Assembly: GCA_964443525.1 (NCBI GenBank)
Contig: CAYUCY010000058.1
Coordinates: 1-9,387 of the forward strand
Reading direction: 5' to 3'
Length of the DNA: 9,387 bases
Source of the DNA: CAYUCY01 sp964443525
GTDB lineage: Bacteria > Pseudomonadota > Alphaproteobacteria > Caedimonadales > Caedimonadaceae
This document shows positions 1 through 5,975 of the stretch, piece after piece (positions within the stretch are counted from its first letter, which is position 1; each line of letters opens with the position of its first letter). The translations under genes were made by a program, and so were the position numbers. The notes beneath the pieces are model-generated. The model ran no database searches and was not told the origin of the DNA. It was given only the letters and a program-made list of their open reading frames with translations.

Positions 1-1
1 G

Positions 2-199
2 CGAGGAGGTGGTATTGCAGGCGATCACCAGGTTGTTTTTGCTTCAGAGGATGAAGTTCTGATCCTTTCCCATCGGGCCCTTTCAAGAGATATGTTTGCT
101 AAAGGTGCCCTGAGAGCTGCTTCTTGGATCATTCATCAAAAGCCCGGATTCTATAGCATGAGAGATGTATTGGATTTGAATATAGAGCACGAGAGATAG
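2..199 (+). CDS. dapB: 4-hydroxy-tetrahydrodipicolinate reductase, C-terminal end (partial)
   Basis: The last 65 codons of a reading frame that enters from the left edge and stops at TAG (197-199). The family enzyme reduces the dihydrodipicolinate precursor with NAD(P)H in the cytoplasm, on the route to meso-diaminopimelate and lysine. The visible part carries the C-terminal core: a GGGIAGDHQVVFA segment (family form GxxVGEHxxxFA), then ILSHRALSRDMFAKGALRAA, and the end motif YSMRDVLDL, very close to the FDMRDVLDL ending I recall for the E. coli protein. A short tail (NIEHER) follows. Substrate- and cofactor-binding residues of the N-terminal Rossmann domain lie outside the window. No terminator hairpin is evident just after the stop. 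Identification rests on the motif string and its position at the C-terminus, which together are quite specific. Confidence 0.9.
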   Translation, partial: RGGGIAGDHQVVFASEDEVLILSHRALSRDMFAKGALRAASWIIHQKPGFYSMRDVLDLNIEHER

Positions 200-525
200 G
201 CTTTTAAAGCAGCAATGCGATCTGAATGTTGTATAAAGTTTTGGTACGTTAGTCTTTTTATAATGCTATCGAAAGCTATCAAAAATACGCTTGTATAAAT
301 TCCCTGATGAATCGCAGGCCTCTCCCGCTCAATACAACCATTCTAATATAGAATATCCATCACGCTTTTACTGTCAATTTTCACATAATCTCGTTTCAAG
401 TCTTAGGTGATTATTTTAACTTATATTTGAGAGCCATTTTAGCGTTTTTTATCGCCGTTCTCAACAGCATTATTTATCGAGCACATTCATTCAACTTTAT
501 CCCCGTTTCACCTCATTCCAAGCTT
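200..525. other. AT-rich intergenic stretch without a recognisable gene
   Basis: No convincing coding region is present on either strand; the longest ATG frame I followed (from 307) ends after 14 codons with no Shine-Dalgarno sequence. It holds a perfect TATAAT hexamer (259-264) with no good -35 partner, a near-perfect tandem 10-mer (265-284) and a small inverted repeat ATTCTA-ATA-TAGAAT (340-354). No tRNA or rRNA fold and no strong terminator was seen. Confidence 0.6.
265..284 (+). repeat. Tandem 10-bp repeat, two copies
   Basis: GCTATCGAAA is followed directly by GCTATCAAAA, identical at 9 of 10 positions. It begins one base after a perfect TATAAT. With only two copies it may be chance. 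Confidence 0.4.
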
Positions 526-542
526 TCACATTTAAAATGTGA
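526..542. promoter_or_regulatory. Perfect 17-bp palindrome, candidate operator
   Basis: TCACATTT-A-AAATGTGA is an exact 8+1+8 inverted repeat. Its right edge is one base from the -35 box (544-549) of the promoter of the downstream exported-protein gene. The position suits a dimeric regulator that contacts or blocks RNA polymerase. The half-sites point the opposite way to the CRP/FNR arrangement (TGTGA-N6-TCACA), so it is not a CRP site. It lacks a U-tract, so it is not a terminator. The regulator is unknown. Confidence 0.55.
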
Positions 543-543
543 C

Positions 544-571
544 TTGACGCTACAAACTATATATGTATAAA
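544..571 (+). promoter_or_regulatory. Sigma-70-type promoter of the F-box-like gene
   Basis: TTGACG (544-549, 5/6 match to TTGACA), a 16-base spacer, then TATAAA (566-571, 5/6 match to TATAAT). Transcription would begin near 578-580, giving a leader of about 40 bases to the ATG at 619. This makes the in-frame TTG at 586 an unlikely translation start. Confidence 0.65.
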
Positions 572-618
572 AAACATATGACTGTTTGTCATTTCTGTCA
601 ACAAATTTAGAGGAACAT

Positions 619-1272
619 ATGATGAAGCTTGCTTTCTTAAAAAAGATCTCTCTCGCTCTCTCTTGTCTTTTACTGGGCTCTGTCTTGACTCATGCGAGTT
701 TAAATTTACAAAAGTCTGAGCCAGATAACGAATGTCTTCTTACGTCTGTTCCCGTAGAAATTTTTTCTATGATCATGAAGTATTGGTTGAGTGCTGATTC
801 TGAATCGGATGAACACCCGACTCTGATGAAAGATATTAAGCAGCTCCTCAAGCTCAAACCAGTTTCAAAGTCCATGAACTTTATTATTTCTAGCGAGTTT
901 TCGCGATCCCTCAACAATATTTTATTTGAAGCTGCTTGTGCAAATCCTTTCTTTTTAAGAGGAGCTGCTTCCTTTGATAAGATAGAAGACAGTCGAACGG
1001 ATGGTAACGTGAGCGAATCCTTAAAAGCAAATTTAAAAACGGGTATCGAAAATAATTGCTTGTTCTTTTTACCATTTGCGACAAGAAGCGATAATACAGG
1101 AATTTCTTTGATTGGATCGATCGGAGTTTCGAGAGGTCTGTGCCCTGACTTTGAAAGTTGTTTCCCTCCGGAAAACCATGTAGATCCTTACACACACGTC
1201 GTAACGAAAACTTACGGGCCGCAAGGAGGATTAACCAACCTTCTTGTTTTTAGCTTTAAGATTACTCGGTAA
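619..1272 (+). CDS. Exported protein with an F-box-like segment, function unknown
   Basis: A 217-residue protein; family not recognised. The frame is open from a TTG at 586, but I prefer ATG at 619 (or the adjacent ATG at 622) because GAGGAA lies just upstream and because a typical Sec signal peptide then starts at once: KKxxLKK-like charge, a hydrophobic run at about 10-23, and THA|S cleavage after residue 26. The Cys at 16 does not sit in a lipobox. Residues 44-91 resemble an F-box: VPVEIFSMIMKYWL, a polar insert of about 15 residues, then DIKQLLKLKPVSKSMNFII. This matches the LPxEIxxxIxxxL...LxxLxxVSKxxxxLI pattern known for eukaryotic Skp1-binding F-boxes. The C-terminal half is Gly/Ser/Asn-rich, has Cys pairs, and ends in a strand-like LTNLLVFSFKI. 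It is a monocistronic gene with its own promoter and terminator. The F-box call is pattern-based and weak; any host target is inference. Confidence 0.75.
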   Translation: MMKLAFLKKISLALSCLLLGSVLTHASLNLQKSEPDNECLLTSVPVEIFSMIMKYWLSADSESDEHPTLMKDIKQLLKLKPVSKSMNFIISSEFSRSLNNILFEAACANPFFLRGAASFDKIEDSRTDGNVSESLKANLKTGIENNCLFFLPFATRSDNTGISLIGSIGVSRGLCPDFESCFPPENHVDPYTHVVTKTYGPQGGLTNLLVFSFKITR

Positions 1273-1296
1273 GCGGAAGATACATCAAAGTCAACA

Positions 1297-1333
1297 GAAG
1301 GGAGGTTTTTCATCTCCCTTCAATTTAATTTTC
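1297..1333 (+). terminator. Rho-independent terminator after the F-box-like gene
   Basis: GAAGGGAG (1297-1304) pairs perfectly with CTCCCTTC (1314-1321) around a 9-base loop, followed by the T-rich AATTTAATTTTCT. It lies 24 bases past the stop. The hairpin also faces the 3' end of the minus-strand ABC operon and may act on both strands, though the T-tract on that side is poor. Confidence 0.7.
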
Positions 1334-1355
1334 TAAGATTCTTTATCTAATCGAT

Positions 1356-2078
1356 TTAAAGAACTTTTTCCAAAAATTGACAGGCACGATCGCTTTGGGG
1401 ATTTTTAAAAAATTGTTTTGGAGAGGCTACTTCGACCATTTCTCCTTCGTCTAAAAACCAGATGCGATCGGCGACTTCCCGAGCAAACCCCATTTCATGC
1501 GTGACAATGACCATGGTCATCTTCTGCCGCGCCAAGTCCTTGATCACGTCTAAAACTTCCTTAACCATTTCGGGATCAAGGGCTGACGTAGGTTCGTCAA
1601 ACAGCATGACGGTCGGCTCCATGGCAAGGGCTCGGGCGATTGCAACCCGCTGCTTTTGTCCTCCCGAAAGCTTTGAAGGGTAGACATCTGCCTTATCCAA
1701 GAGCCCCACGCGCTTCAGAAGATCAAGAGCTCTTTCCTTGGCTTGCTCAAGCGGAAGTTTTAAAACCTTTAAGGGAGCATACGTCAGGTTCTCGAGCACC
1801 GTCATATGCGGGAACAAATGAAAATGTTGAAAGACCATTCCGATTTTTTGGCGCATCTTTCGAATGTCGCAAGCAGGATCGGTGAGTTCTTCTTCATCTA
1901 CAAAGATCTTTCCAGCACTAGGTTTTTCAAGAAGATTCAGACACCTAAGCAATGTTGACTTGCCCGAGCCTGAGGGGCCAATGACGGCGATCACTTCACC
2001 TTCATCGACGTGCTCAGAGATCCCCTTTAAAACGTCAAGTTTGTGAAAGATCTTATGGAGATTTACAATTTTAATCAC
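1356..2078 (-). CDS. Polar amino-acid ABC transporter, ATP-binding subunit
   Basis: A 240-residue ATPase, full length for the GlnQ/HisP/ArtP-type family, that powers import of a polar amino acid from the cytoplasmic face. Motifs in order: Walker A GPSGSGKST (34-42), Q-loop at Q84 in GMVFQHFHLFPHMT, signature LSGGQKQR (137-144), Walker B VMLFDEP (157-163) with the D-loop SALDPE, and switch His194 in VTHEMGF. All catalytic residues are intact. The start is GTG at 2078, and its first eight bases (GTGATTAA) overlap the end of the permease gene, so translation is probably coupled. It is the last gene of the minus-strand operon binding protein, permease, ATPase. The specific substrate cannot be read from the sequence, so no symbol is assigned; GlnQ would be the usual automatic name. 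Confidence 0.95.
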   Translation of the reverse strand: MIKIVNLHKIFHKLDVLKGISEHVDEGEVIAVIGPSGSGKSTLLRCLNLLEKPSAGKIFVDEEELTDPACDIRKMRQKIGMVFQHFHLFPHMTVLENLTYAPLKVLKLPLEQAKERALDLLKRVGLLDKADVYPSKLSGGQKQRVAIARALAMEPTVMLFDEPTSALDPEMVKEVLDVIKDLARQKMTMVIVTHEMGFAREVADRIWFLDEGEMVEVASPKQFFKNPQSDRACQFLEKVL

Positions 2079-2730
2079 TGCGTCTTAACCTTTTTTCTAA
2101 TTGGGTCGCAAATGCGGAAAGGGTGACGACCAAAACGTAATAGATGGCGGCCACAATGAGTAACGGCTCAAAATAAATAAATTTTTCGGCAGCCACAATG
2201 TTTGCCCGCCGCAAAAGATCATATTCGCCAATGACGGAAACAAGGGCCGATTCCTTGAGGAGATTCACAAATTCATTCACAAGGGCGGGCAAGATATTTT
2301 TGATGGCCTGCGGGAGAATAATATCTTTCATTGAAAGCATGTAGGAAAGGCCGAGAGCATCCGAAGCCTCGAATTGCCCTTTATCAACGGCAAGAATACC
2401 AGAGCGGATAATTTCGGAAACATACGCTCCTGAATTTAAGGAAAATGTTAAAATACCTGCCTCAAAGGCCGTAATTTTGTACCCGAAAAGTTGGGGCGTT
2501 GCATAATAAATAAGAGAAAGCTGAACAAGAAGGGGGGTTCCCCTAAAAACGGACGTATACGCCTTAGCAAACAAGGAAAAAGGCTTAACAGACGAAAGCT
2601 TCATCAAGGCGATGAGGATGCCGAGTAAAAAGCCGAAAAAAATGGAGACACCCGTATATTTCAGGGTCACCAGGGTCCCTTCCAGAATGTAGGGGAGAGA
2701 GGGAAGAACGTCGAAAAAACGAAAGATCAT
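2071..2730 (-). CDS. Polar amino-acid ABC transporter, inner-membrane permease
   Basis: A 219-residue HisM/GlnP-type permease. It is strongly hydrophobic with about five predicted membrane segments (roughly 20-43, 64-84, 88-108, 145-168, 187-210). The EAA loop that docks onto the ATPase is complete: E121-A-S, G127, then I137-x-L139-P140, matching EAA-x3-G-x9-I-x-LP. RGTPLLVQL at 63-71 is the usual family motif after the first segments. Only one permease gene is present, so the transporter would be a homodimer, as for GlnP. The ATG at 2728-2730 follows the binding-protein gene by 44 bases and has no clear Shine-Dalgarno sequence. Its stop overlaps the GTG of the ATPase by eight bases. Confident as to family; substrate unknown. 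Confidence 0.93.
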   Translation of the reverse strand: MIFRFFDVLPSLPYILEGTLVTLKYTGVSIFFGFLLGILIALMKLSSVKPFSLFAKAYTSVFRGTPLLVQLSLIYYATPQLFGYKITAFEAGILTFSLNSGAYVSEIIRSGILAVDKGQFEASDALGLSYMLSMKDIILPQAIKNILPALVNEFVNLLKESALVSVIGEYDLLRRANIVAAEKFIYFEPLLIVAAIYYVLVVTLSAFATQLEKRLRRSD

Positions 2731-2774
2731 GAGACACCGAATTTATTGTTATTTTGCAATGATTGAGACCGGAA

Positions 2775-3548
2775 TCAGCCTTTCAACCACATTCGCGTGA
2801 TTTGCTCCATACGACCGGAAGCCTTGAGTTTTTGAAGTGCTTCGTTGAAAGGCGCTACCCACGACGAGCCTTTGGGAAAAGCGATAGCAAAGTGAGTCTG
2901 ATGCTCTTCCAGCAAGGAATAAGTGAGGTCGGGATTCGCCTCTACAAATGCTTTTGCAGGCAAGGTTTCAACAACGACTCCGTCCAAACGACCCGACCGC
3001 AGTTCCTGGATCAGATCTCCCAACTTGTTTAAAGAGATGATTTCGATAGCCCCCCTTTTTTGGGCAATTTCTTTCAAAACCTTTTCATTGTTAGAGGCGA
3101 GTTGAACCCCTATTTTTTTATTCTCCAAATCCGCTTCGGATTTTAATTCCTTTCCCTTTAAAGAAACCACGGCAATTTGAGAAATGAAGTAGGTATCGGA
3201 AAAATCGACATTTCTCTTCCTTTCTTCCGTAGGCGTCATGAGGGCCATCACAAAATCGACCCTCCCCGATTGAAGAGCAGGGATCAGACCGCTGAATTCC
3301 AGGTCTGCCACCTTAAGCTTGAATCCCAAAATCTCGGAAATCGCTTTTGCAACATCCAAGTCGAAGCCTACAATTTGATCCTCTCCCGAGGATGTTTGAT
3401 GGAATTCAAAAGGCGGGTTGTCGGCGGTTGTTCCCATCAAAAGGGTTTTTTCGCCCTCTTCTTTTTTTTCTCGGTCGCCGCACCCGCTGAGGAAAAAAAG
3501 TGATAAGGATGCTGACAGAATGGCCAATGATTTCTTCAAGTTTAACAT
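2775..3548 (-). CDS. Amino-acid ABC transporter substrate-binding lipoprotein
   Basis: A 257-residue periplasmic binding protein of family 3 (SBP_bac_3), anchored as a lipoprotein: MLNLKKS, hydrophobic stretch, lipobox LSGC with the lipid-modified Cys23, then a charged linker. Ligand-site features known for the family are visible: TADNPPFEF (41-49), GFDLDVAKAI (61-70), the carboxylate-binding Arg110 in TPTEERKRNVDFSDTY, GVQLASNNEKVL in the second lobe, and Asp189 in RLDGVVVE, which usually binds the ligand amino group. The frame is open to an ATG at 3584, but I chose the ATG at 3548. It has a good AAGAAGG seven bases upstream, it puts the charged n-region of the signal peptide first, and the likely promoter's -10 box (3587-3592) places the transcription start next to or downstream of the 3584 ATG. 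It is the first gene of the importer operon. Confidence 0.93.
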   Translation of the reverse strand: MLNLKKSLAILSASLSLFFLSGCGDREKKEEGEKTLLMGTTADNPPFEFHQTSSGEDQIVGFDLDVAKAISEILGFKLKVADLEFSGLIPALQSGRVDFVMALMTPTEERKRNVDFSDTYFISQIAVVSLKGKELKSEADLENKKIGVQLASNNEKVLKEIAQKRGAIEIISLNKLGDLIQELRSGRLDGVVVETLPAKAFVEANPDLTYSLLEEHQTHFAIAFPKGSSWVAPFNEALQKLKASGRMEQITRMWLKG

Positions 3549-3586
3549 TTTACGTGCCTTCTTATATCTTAGTAAACTTGTCATAT

Positions 3587-3615
3587 ATTAAAGCTTAATG
3601 GGAGTAAGCCTTCAA
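3587..3615 (-). promoter_or_regulatory. Promoter of the amino-acid importer operon
   Basis: Reading the minus strand: TTGAAG (3615-3610), a 17-base spacer, TTTAAT (3592-3587). Matches to consensus are 4/6 and 4/6 with ideal spacing. The predicted start near 3580 gives a leader of about 30 bases to the ATG at 3548. A small inverted repeat AATGC-N6-GCATT (3614-3629) abuts the -35 box. Confidence 0.5.
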
Positions 3616-3658
3616 TGCAATAAGGCATTTACAGGCGAGCGTTCCGTTGCTACAGTGC

Positions 3659-3687
3659 GCTACATTAAAATATTGATTCTTTATAAA
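3659..3687 (+). promoter_or_regulatory. Possible prs promoter
   Basis: GCTACA (3659-3664, 3/6), a 17-base spacer and TATAAA (3682-3687, 5/6). Transcription from here would start near 3694, leaving a leader of only about 14 bases before the prs ATG. The -35 is poor, so this is tentative. Confidence 0.35.
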
Positions 3688-3707
3688 GATTTTTTTTCGT
3701 TAAAACA

Positions 3708-4640
3708 ATGAAGATTGTCAGCGGTAACAGCAACCTTCCCTTAAGCGAATCCGTCGCTCGAAGACTGGAGATGTCTCTGGCAAAAGCTCTCATTAAACGC
3801 TTTTCCGATAATGAGGTCTTCCTTGAAATTCAAGAAAATGTCCGGGGAGAAGATGTTTTTGTCATCCAATCGACTTCCCATCCTGCCAATGATAATTTGA
3901 TGGAGCTTTTGATCACCCTGGATGCCCTTAAAAGAGGTTCTGCCAGGCGTATTACGGCCGTCGTCCCTTATTTCGGCTATGGACGCCAGGACAGGAAAAC
4001 AAGCCCCAGGTCCCCTATTTCCGCAAAATTATGTGCCAATTTAATGACTGTAGCAGGGGCCCATCGGGTTTTGACTTTTGATCTGCACTCGGCCCAGATC
4101 CAAGGATTTTTTGACATTCCTGTCGACAATCTCTTTGCATCTCCCGTGTTCAGTAAGGATTTGATCGAGCGCTTCGGAAAAGGGAACGTCACTCTCGTCT
4201 CTCCCGATGTCGGTGCCGTAGGCCGAACGCGCTCGATTGCAAAAAGAGTTGAAGGGGATCTGGCCATCATCGACAAACGTCGTGAGAGAGCCGGCGTCTC
4301 AGAGGTCGTTCACGTGATCGGAGATGTCCAAGGACGCATTTGCGTTTTGGTGGATGACATCGTCGACTCAGGCGGAACCCTTTGCAATGCGGCGCTTTCT
4401 CTGAAAGAGAAGGGCGCGGAGAAGGTGTATGCTTATGTCACCCATGGCGTTCTCTCAGGTGATGCTGTTCACAAAATTGAACGGTCTCCGATTGAAGAGC
4501 TTATTATAACGGATAGCATTCAGGCAACAGACCTGATTCATTCCTCCGAAAAAATCAACCAGCTGTCGATCGCCCCTCTTCTGGCGGAGGCCGTCCTTCG
4601 GATCAGTGAAGAACGTTCCGTCTCTTCTTTGTTTGACTAA
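3708..4640 (+). CDS. prs: Ribose-phosphate pyrophosphokinase (PRPP synthase)
   Basis: A 310-residue cytoplasmic enzyme that transfers pyrophosphate from ATP to ribose-5-phosphate, making PRPP for purine, pyrimidine, NAD, histidine and tryptophan synthesis. It is near the usual 310-320 residue length of class I enzymes. Visible motifs: FSDNEVFLEIQENVRG (32-47), the VVPYFGYGRQDRK loop (85-97) that contacts ATP, catalytic His127 in DLHSAQIQGFFDIP, VSPDVGAVGRTR (164-175), the catalytic flexible loop with Lys190 and Arg192 in AIIDKRR, and the PRPP-binding loop DDIVDSGGT (216-224). All key residues are present. The start is ATG 3708, which gives the standard MKIVSGNSN opening; no Shine-Dalgarno sequence precedes it. 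It diverges from the importer operon and is followed by rplY after 88 bases. Confidence 0.97.
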   Translation: MKIVSGNSNLPLSESVARRLEMSLAKALIKRFSDNEVFLEIQENVRGEDVFVIQSTSHPANDNLMELLITLDALKRGSARRITAVVPYFGYGRQDRKTSPRSPISAKLCANLMTVAGAHRVLTFDLHSAQIQGFFDIPVDNLFASPVFSKDLIERFGKGNVTLVSPDVGAVGRTRSIAKRVEGDLAIIDKRRERAGVSEVVHVIGDVQGRICVLVDDIVDSGGTLCNAALSLKEKGAEKVYAYVTHGVLSGDAVHKIERSPIEELIITDSIQATDLIHSSEKINQLSIAPLLAEAVLRISEERSVSSLFD

Positions 4641-4663
4641 TCGCGATTTTATTTGCATATTAT
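4633..4663 (+). promoter_or_regulatory. Candidate promoter of the rplY-pth-ychF cluster, overlapping the end of prs
   Basis: TTGACT (4633-4638, 5/6) lies across the last codons of prs. A -10 is available either as CATATT at 17-base spacing (4656-4661, 4/6) or TATTAT at 19-base spacing (4658-4663, 5/6). No terminator hairpin was seen between prs and rplY, so read-through from prs is also possible. Confidence 0.4.
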
Positions 4664-4728
4664 GCTCAATTCCGTGTAGTAATGTTCCACAGATATTTTT
4701 GTGAGTTGAAGATTTAAGGAGTCATCAA

Positions 4729-5367
4729 ATGACAACAGCAATTCAAGCTTTTCCCATCGAAACCCGCTCCGGTGTCGGAGGTGGTGCTTCCCGTGCTCTC
4801 CGCCGAACAGGTCATATTCCAGGCGTTCTTTATGGGGGGGGCAAAGAAAACGTTCCCCTTTCGATCGACGTTCGTCATGTCATCAAGGGACTCAATACTC
4901 CCGGTTTTTATACGACCATTTTCGAACTGAATGTGAACGGCAAGAAGGAGCAAGCCCTCGTTCGTGAGGTGCAAGTGCATCCCGTGACAGATCAACCTAT
5001 TCACGTCGATTTCTGGCGGATTAGCAAGGGAACCAAGATTCACGTCAACATTCCCGTTCACTTTATTAATGAGGAAAAGAGCCCGGGCATCAAGCGCGGC
5101 GGTGTTTTGAATATCGTGGTTCACACTCTGGACGTGAACTGTTCCGCAGATAATATCCCGGAGGCGATTACCATTGACTTGGCAGGGCTTGAAATTGGTG
5201 CCTCGATTCACCTGGATCAGATCGGACTTCCCAAGGGTGTTGCTGCAACCCATCCCGAAAGAGATAATACGCTTGCAACCATCGTAGCACCGACGGTTCA
5301 AAAGGAAGTTGAAGAAACACCGGCTGAAGAAGCTGCTGCGGGTGCTACTGAAGAACCCGGAAAGTAA
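4729..5367 (+). CDS. rplY: 50S ribosomal protein L25, long Ctc/TL5 form
   Basis: A 212-residue L25/Ctc-type protein that binds 5S rRNA in the large subunit. The N-terminal L25 domain (about 5-95) shows the family's RxGxGxGASRALRRTGHIPGVLYGG opening and the VREVQVHPVTDQPIHVDFWRI segment. The C-terminal TL5-like beta domain (about 100-188) includes IPVHFINEEKSPGIKRGGVLN and IPEAITIDLAGLEIGASIHL. A low-complexity acidic/alanine tail rich in Glu, Ala and Gly (192-212) ends the protein, as is common in alphaproteobacterial members. The short E. coli L25 lacks the TL5 domain. A strong AAGGAG (4716-4721) seven bases before the ATG fixes the start. A run of eight G (4834-4841) encodes YGGGK within the conserved core. 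It is followed after 18 bases by pth. Confidence 0.96.
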   Translation: MTTAIQAFPIETRSGVGGGASRALRRTGHIPGVLYGGGKENVPLSIDVRHVIKGLNTPGFYTTIFELNVNGKKEQALVREVQVHPVTDQPIHVDFWRISKGTKIHVNIPVHFINEEKSPGIKRGGVLNIVVHTLDVNCSADNIPEAITIDLAGLEIGASIHLDQIGLPKGVAATHPERDNTLATIVAPTVQKEVEETPAEEAAAGATEEPGK

Positions 5368-5385
5368 GGATTAGGGGGCGGGCAA

Positions 5386-5961
5386 ATGATCCTTCTTGTG
5401 GGTCTCGGAAACCCGGGACCTGAGCATGCCCTCAACCGCCACAATGTGGGATTTATGGCTCTCGACACCATTGCCGAGAGCTATTCTTTTTCTGACCCTA
5501 AGCGCAAGGGGAATTGCCTCTTACGGGAAGGCCAAATCGATGATGAAAAAGTATTCGCGGTTAAGCCTCTCTCTTTTATGAATCGTTCAGGCCTTGTCGT
5601 TGCAGAAATTGCCAAGTTCTATAAAGTTCCCCCTGAAAAAATCATCGTGATTCATGACGATCTGGACATCCCGCCCGGAAAGGTCCGTGTCAAACAAGGA
5701 GGTGGCGCCGGCGGTCACAACGGGCTGAAAAGCCTCGACCTTCATATCGGACAGAATTACTGGCGGCTTCGTATCGGGATCGGTCATCCGGGTGCCAAGA
5801 ATCTCGTAAGCGGATATGTCTTGAGGAATTTTCCTCTCGAAGAAAGAGACGGACTCGTAAACGTATTGCAAAGCATCGCCCATGAGATCCCCAACCTGAT
5901 TAAATTTGATTGCGAAACTTTTATGAACAAAATAACCCTTCGCCTTCAACAAGCGAGTTAG
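5386..5961 (+). CDS. pth: Peptidyl-tRNA hydrolase
   Basis: A 191-residue enzyme of the bacterial Pth family that cleaves the ester bond of peptidyl-tRNAs dropped from stalled ribosomes, recycling tRNA in the cytoplasm. Motifs: GLGNPG (6-11) with Asn9, RHNVGF with catalytic His19 (His20 in E. coli), KPLSFMNRSG (60-69) with Met65/Asn66, IHDDLDIPPG with Asp91 (Asp93 in E. coli), and GGGAGGHNGLKS with His111 and Asn112 (Asn114 in E. coli). All catalytic and tRNA-contact residues I can place are present, and the length is normal. The ATG at 5386 lies 18 bases after the rplY stop behind a G-rich stretch (AGGGGGCGGG) that can serve as ribosome binding site. The pairing rplY-pth is widely conserved and suggests one transcript; ychF follows after 14 bases. 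Confidence 0.97.
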   Translation: MILLVGLGNPGPEHALNRHNVGFMALDTIAESYSFSDPKRKGNCLLREGQIDDEKVFAVKPLSFMNRSGLVVAEIAKFYKVPPEKIIVIHDDLDIPPGKVRVKQGGGAGGHNGLKSLDLHIGQNYWRLRIGIGHPGAKNLVSGYVLRNFPLEERDGLVNVLQSIAHEIPNLIKFDCETFMNKITLRLQQAS

Positions 5962-5975
5962 AAAAGAGAAAAGCC

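Noticed and set aside
200..210. GCTTT-T-AAAGC directly after the dapB stop as a terminator
   Set aside because: The arms are separated by one base, too little for an RNA hairpin, and no T-run follows.
526..542. CRP or FNR binding site
   Set aside because: The half-sites are arranged TCACA...TGTGA, the inverse of TGTGA-N6-TCACA, so the resemblance is only superficial.
586..618. TTG start giving a 228-residue version of the F-box-like protein
   Set aside because: It lies only a few bases after the predicted transcription start, has no ribosome binding site, and would bury the signal peptide behind an acidic N-terminal extension.
655..675. Lipobox at Cys16 of the F-box-like protein
   Set aside because: The residues before the Cys (A-L-S) do not fit the Leu-x-Gly/Ala pattern and it lies in the middle of the hydrophobic run; THA|S cleavage fits better.
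690..1195. Minus-strand frames opposite the F-box-like gene
   Set aside because: No ribosome binding sites, no recognisable motifs, and the plus-strand frame has signal peptide, promoter and terminator; these are shadows.
1297..1321. Terminator for the minus-strand ABC operon
   Set aside because: The hairpin would be transcribed, but the sequence after it on that strand (TGTTGACTTT) is a poor T-tract, so I assign it to the plus strand only, noting it may be bidirectional.
4714..5301. Long minus-strand frame opposite rplY (195 codons)
   Set aside because: It is fully antisense to a certain L25 gene and shows no family features.
5910..5975. Extended ychF start inside pth
   Set aside because: The extra 22 residues are absent from the family, whose members begin at the MGFxCGIVGLPN equivalent of ATG 5976.
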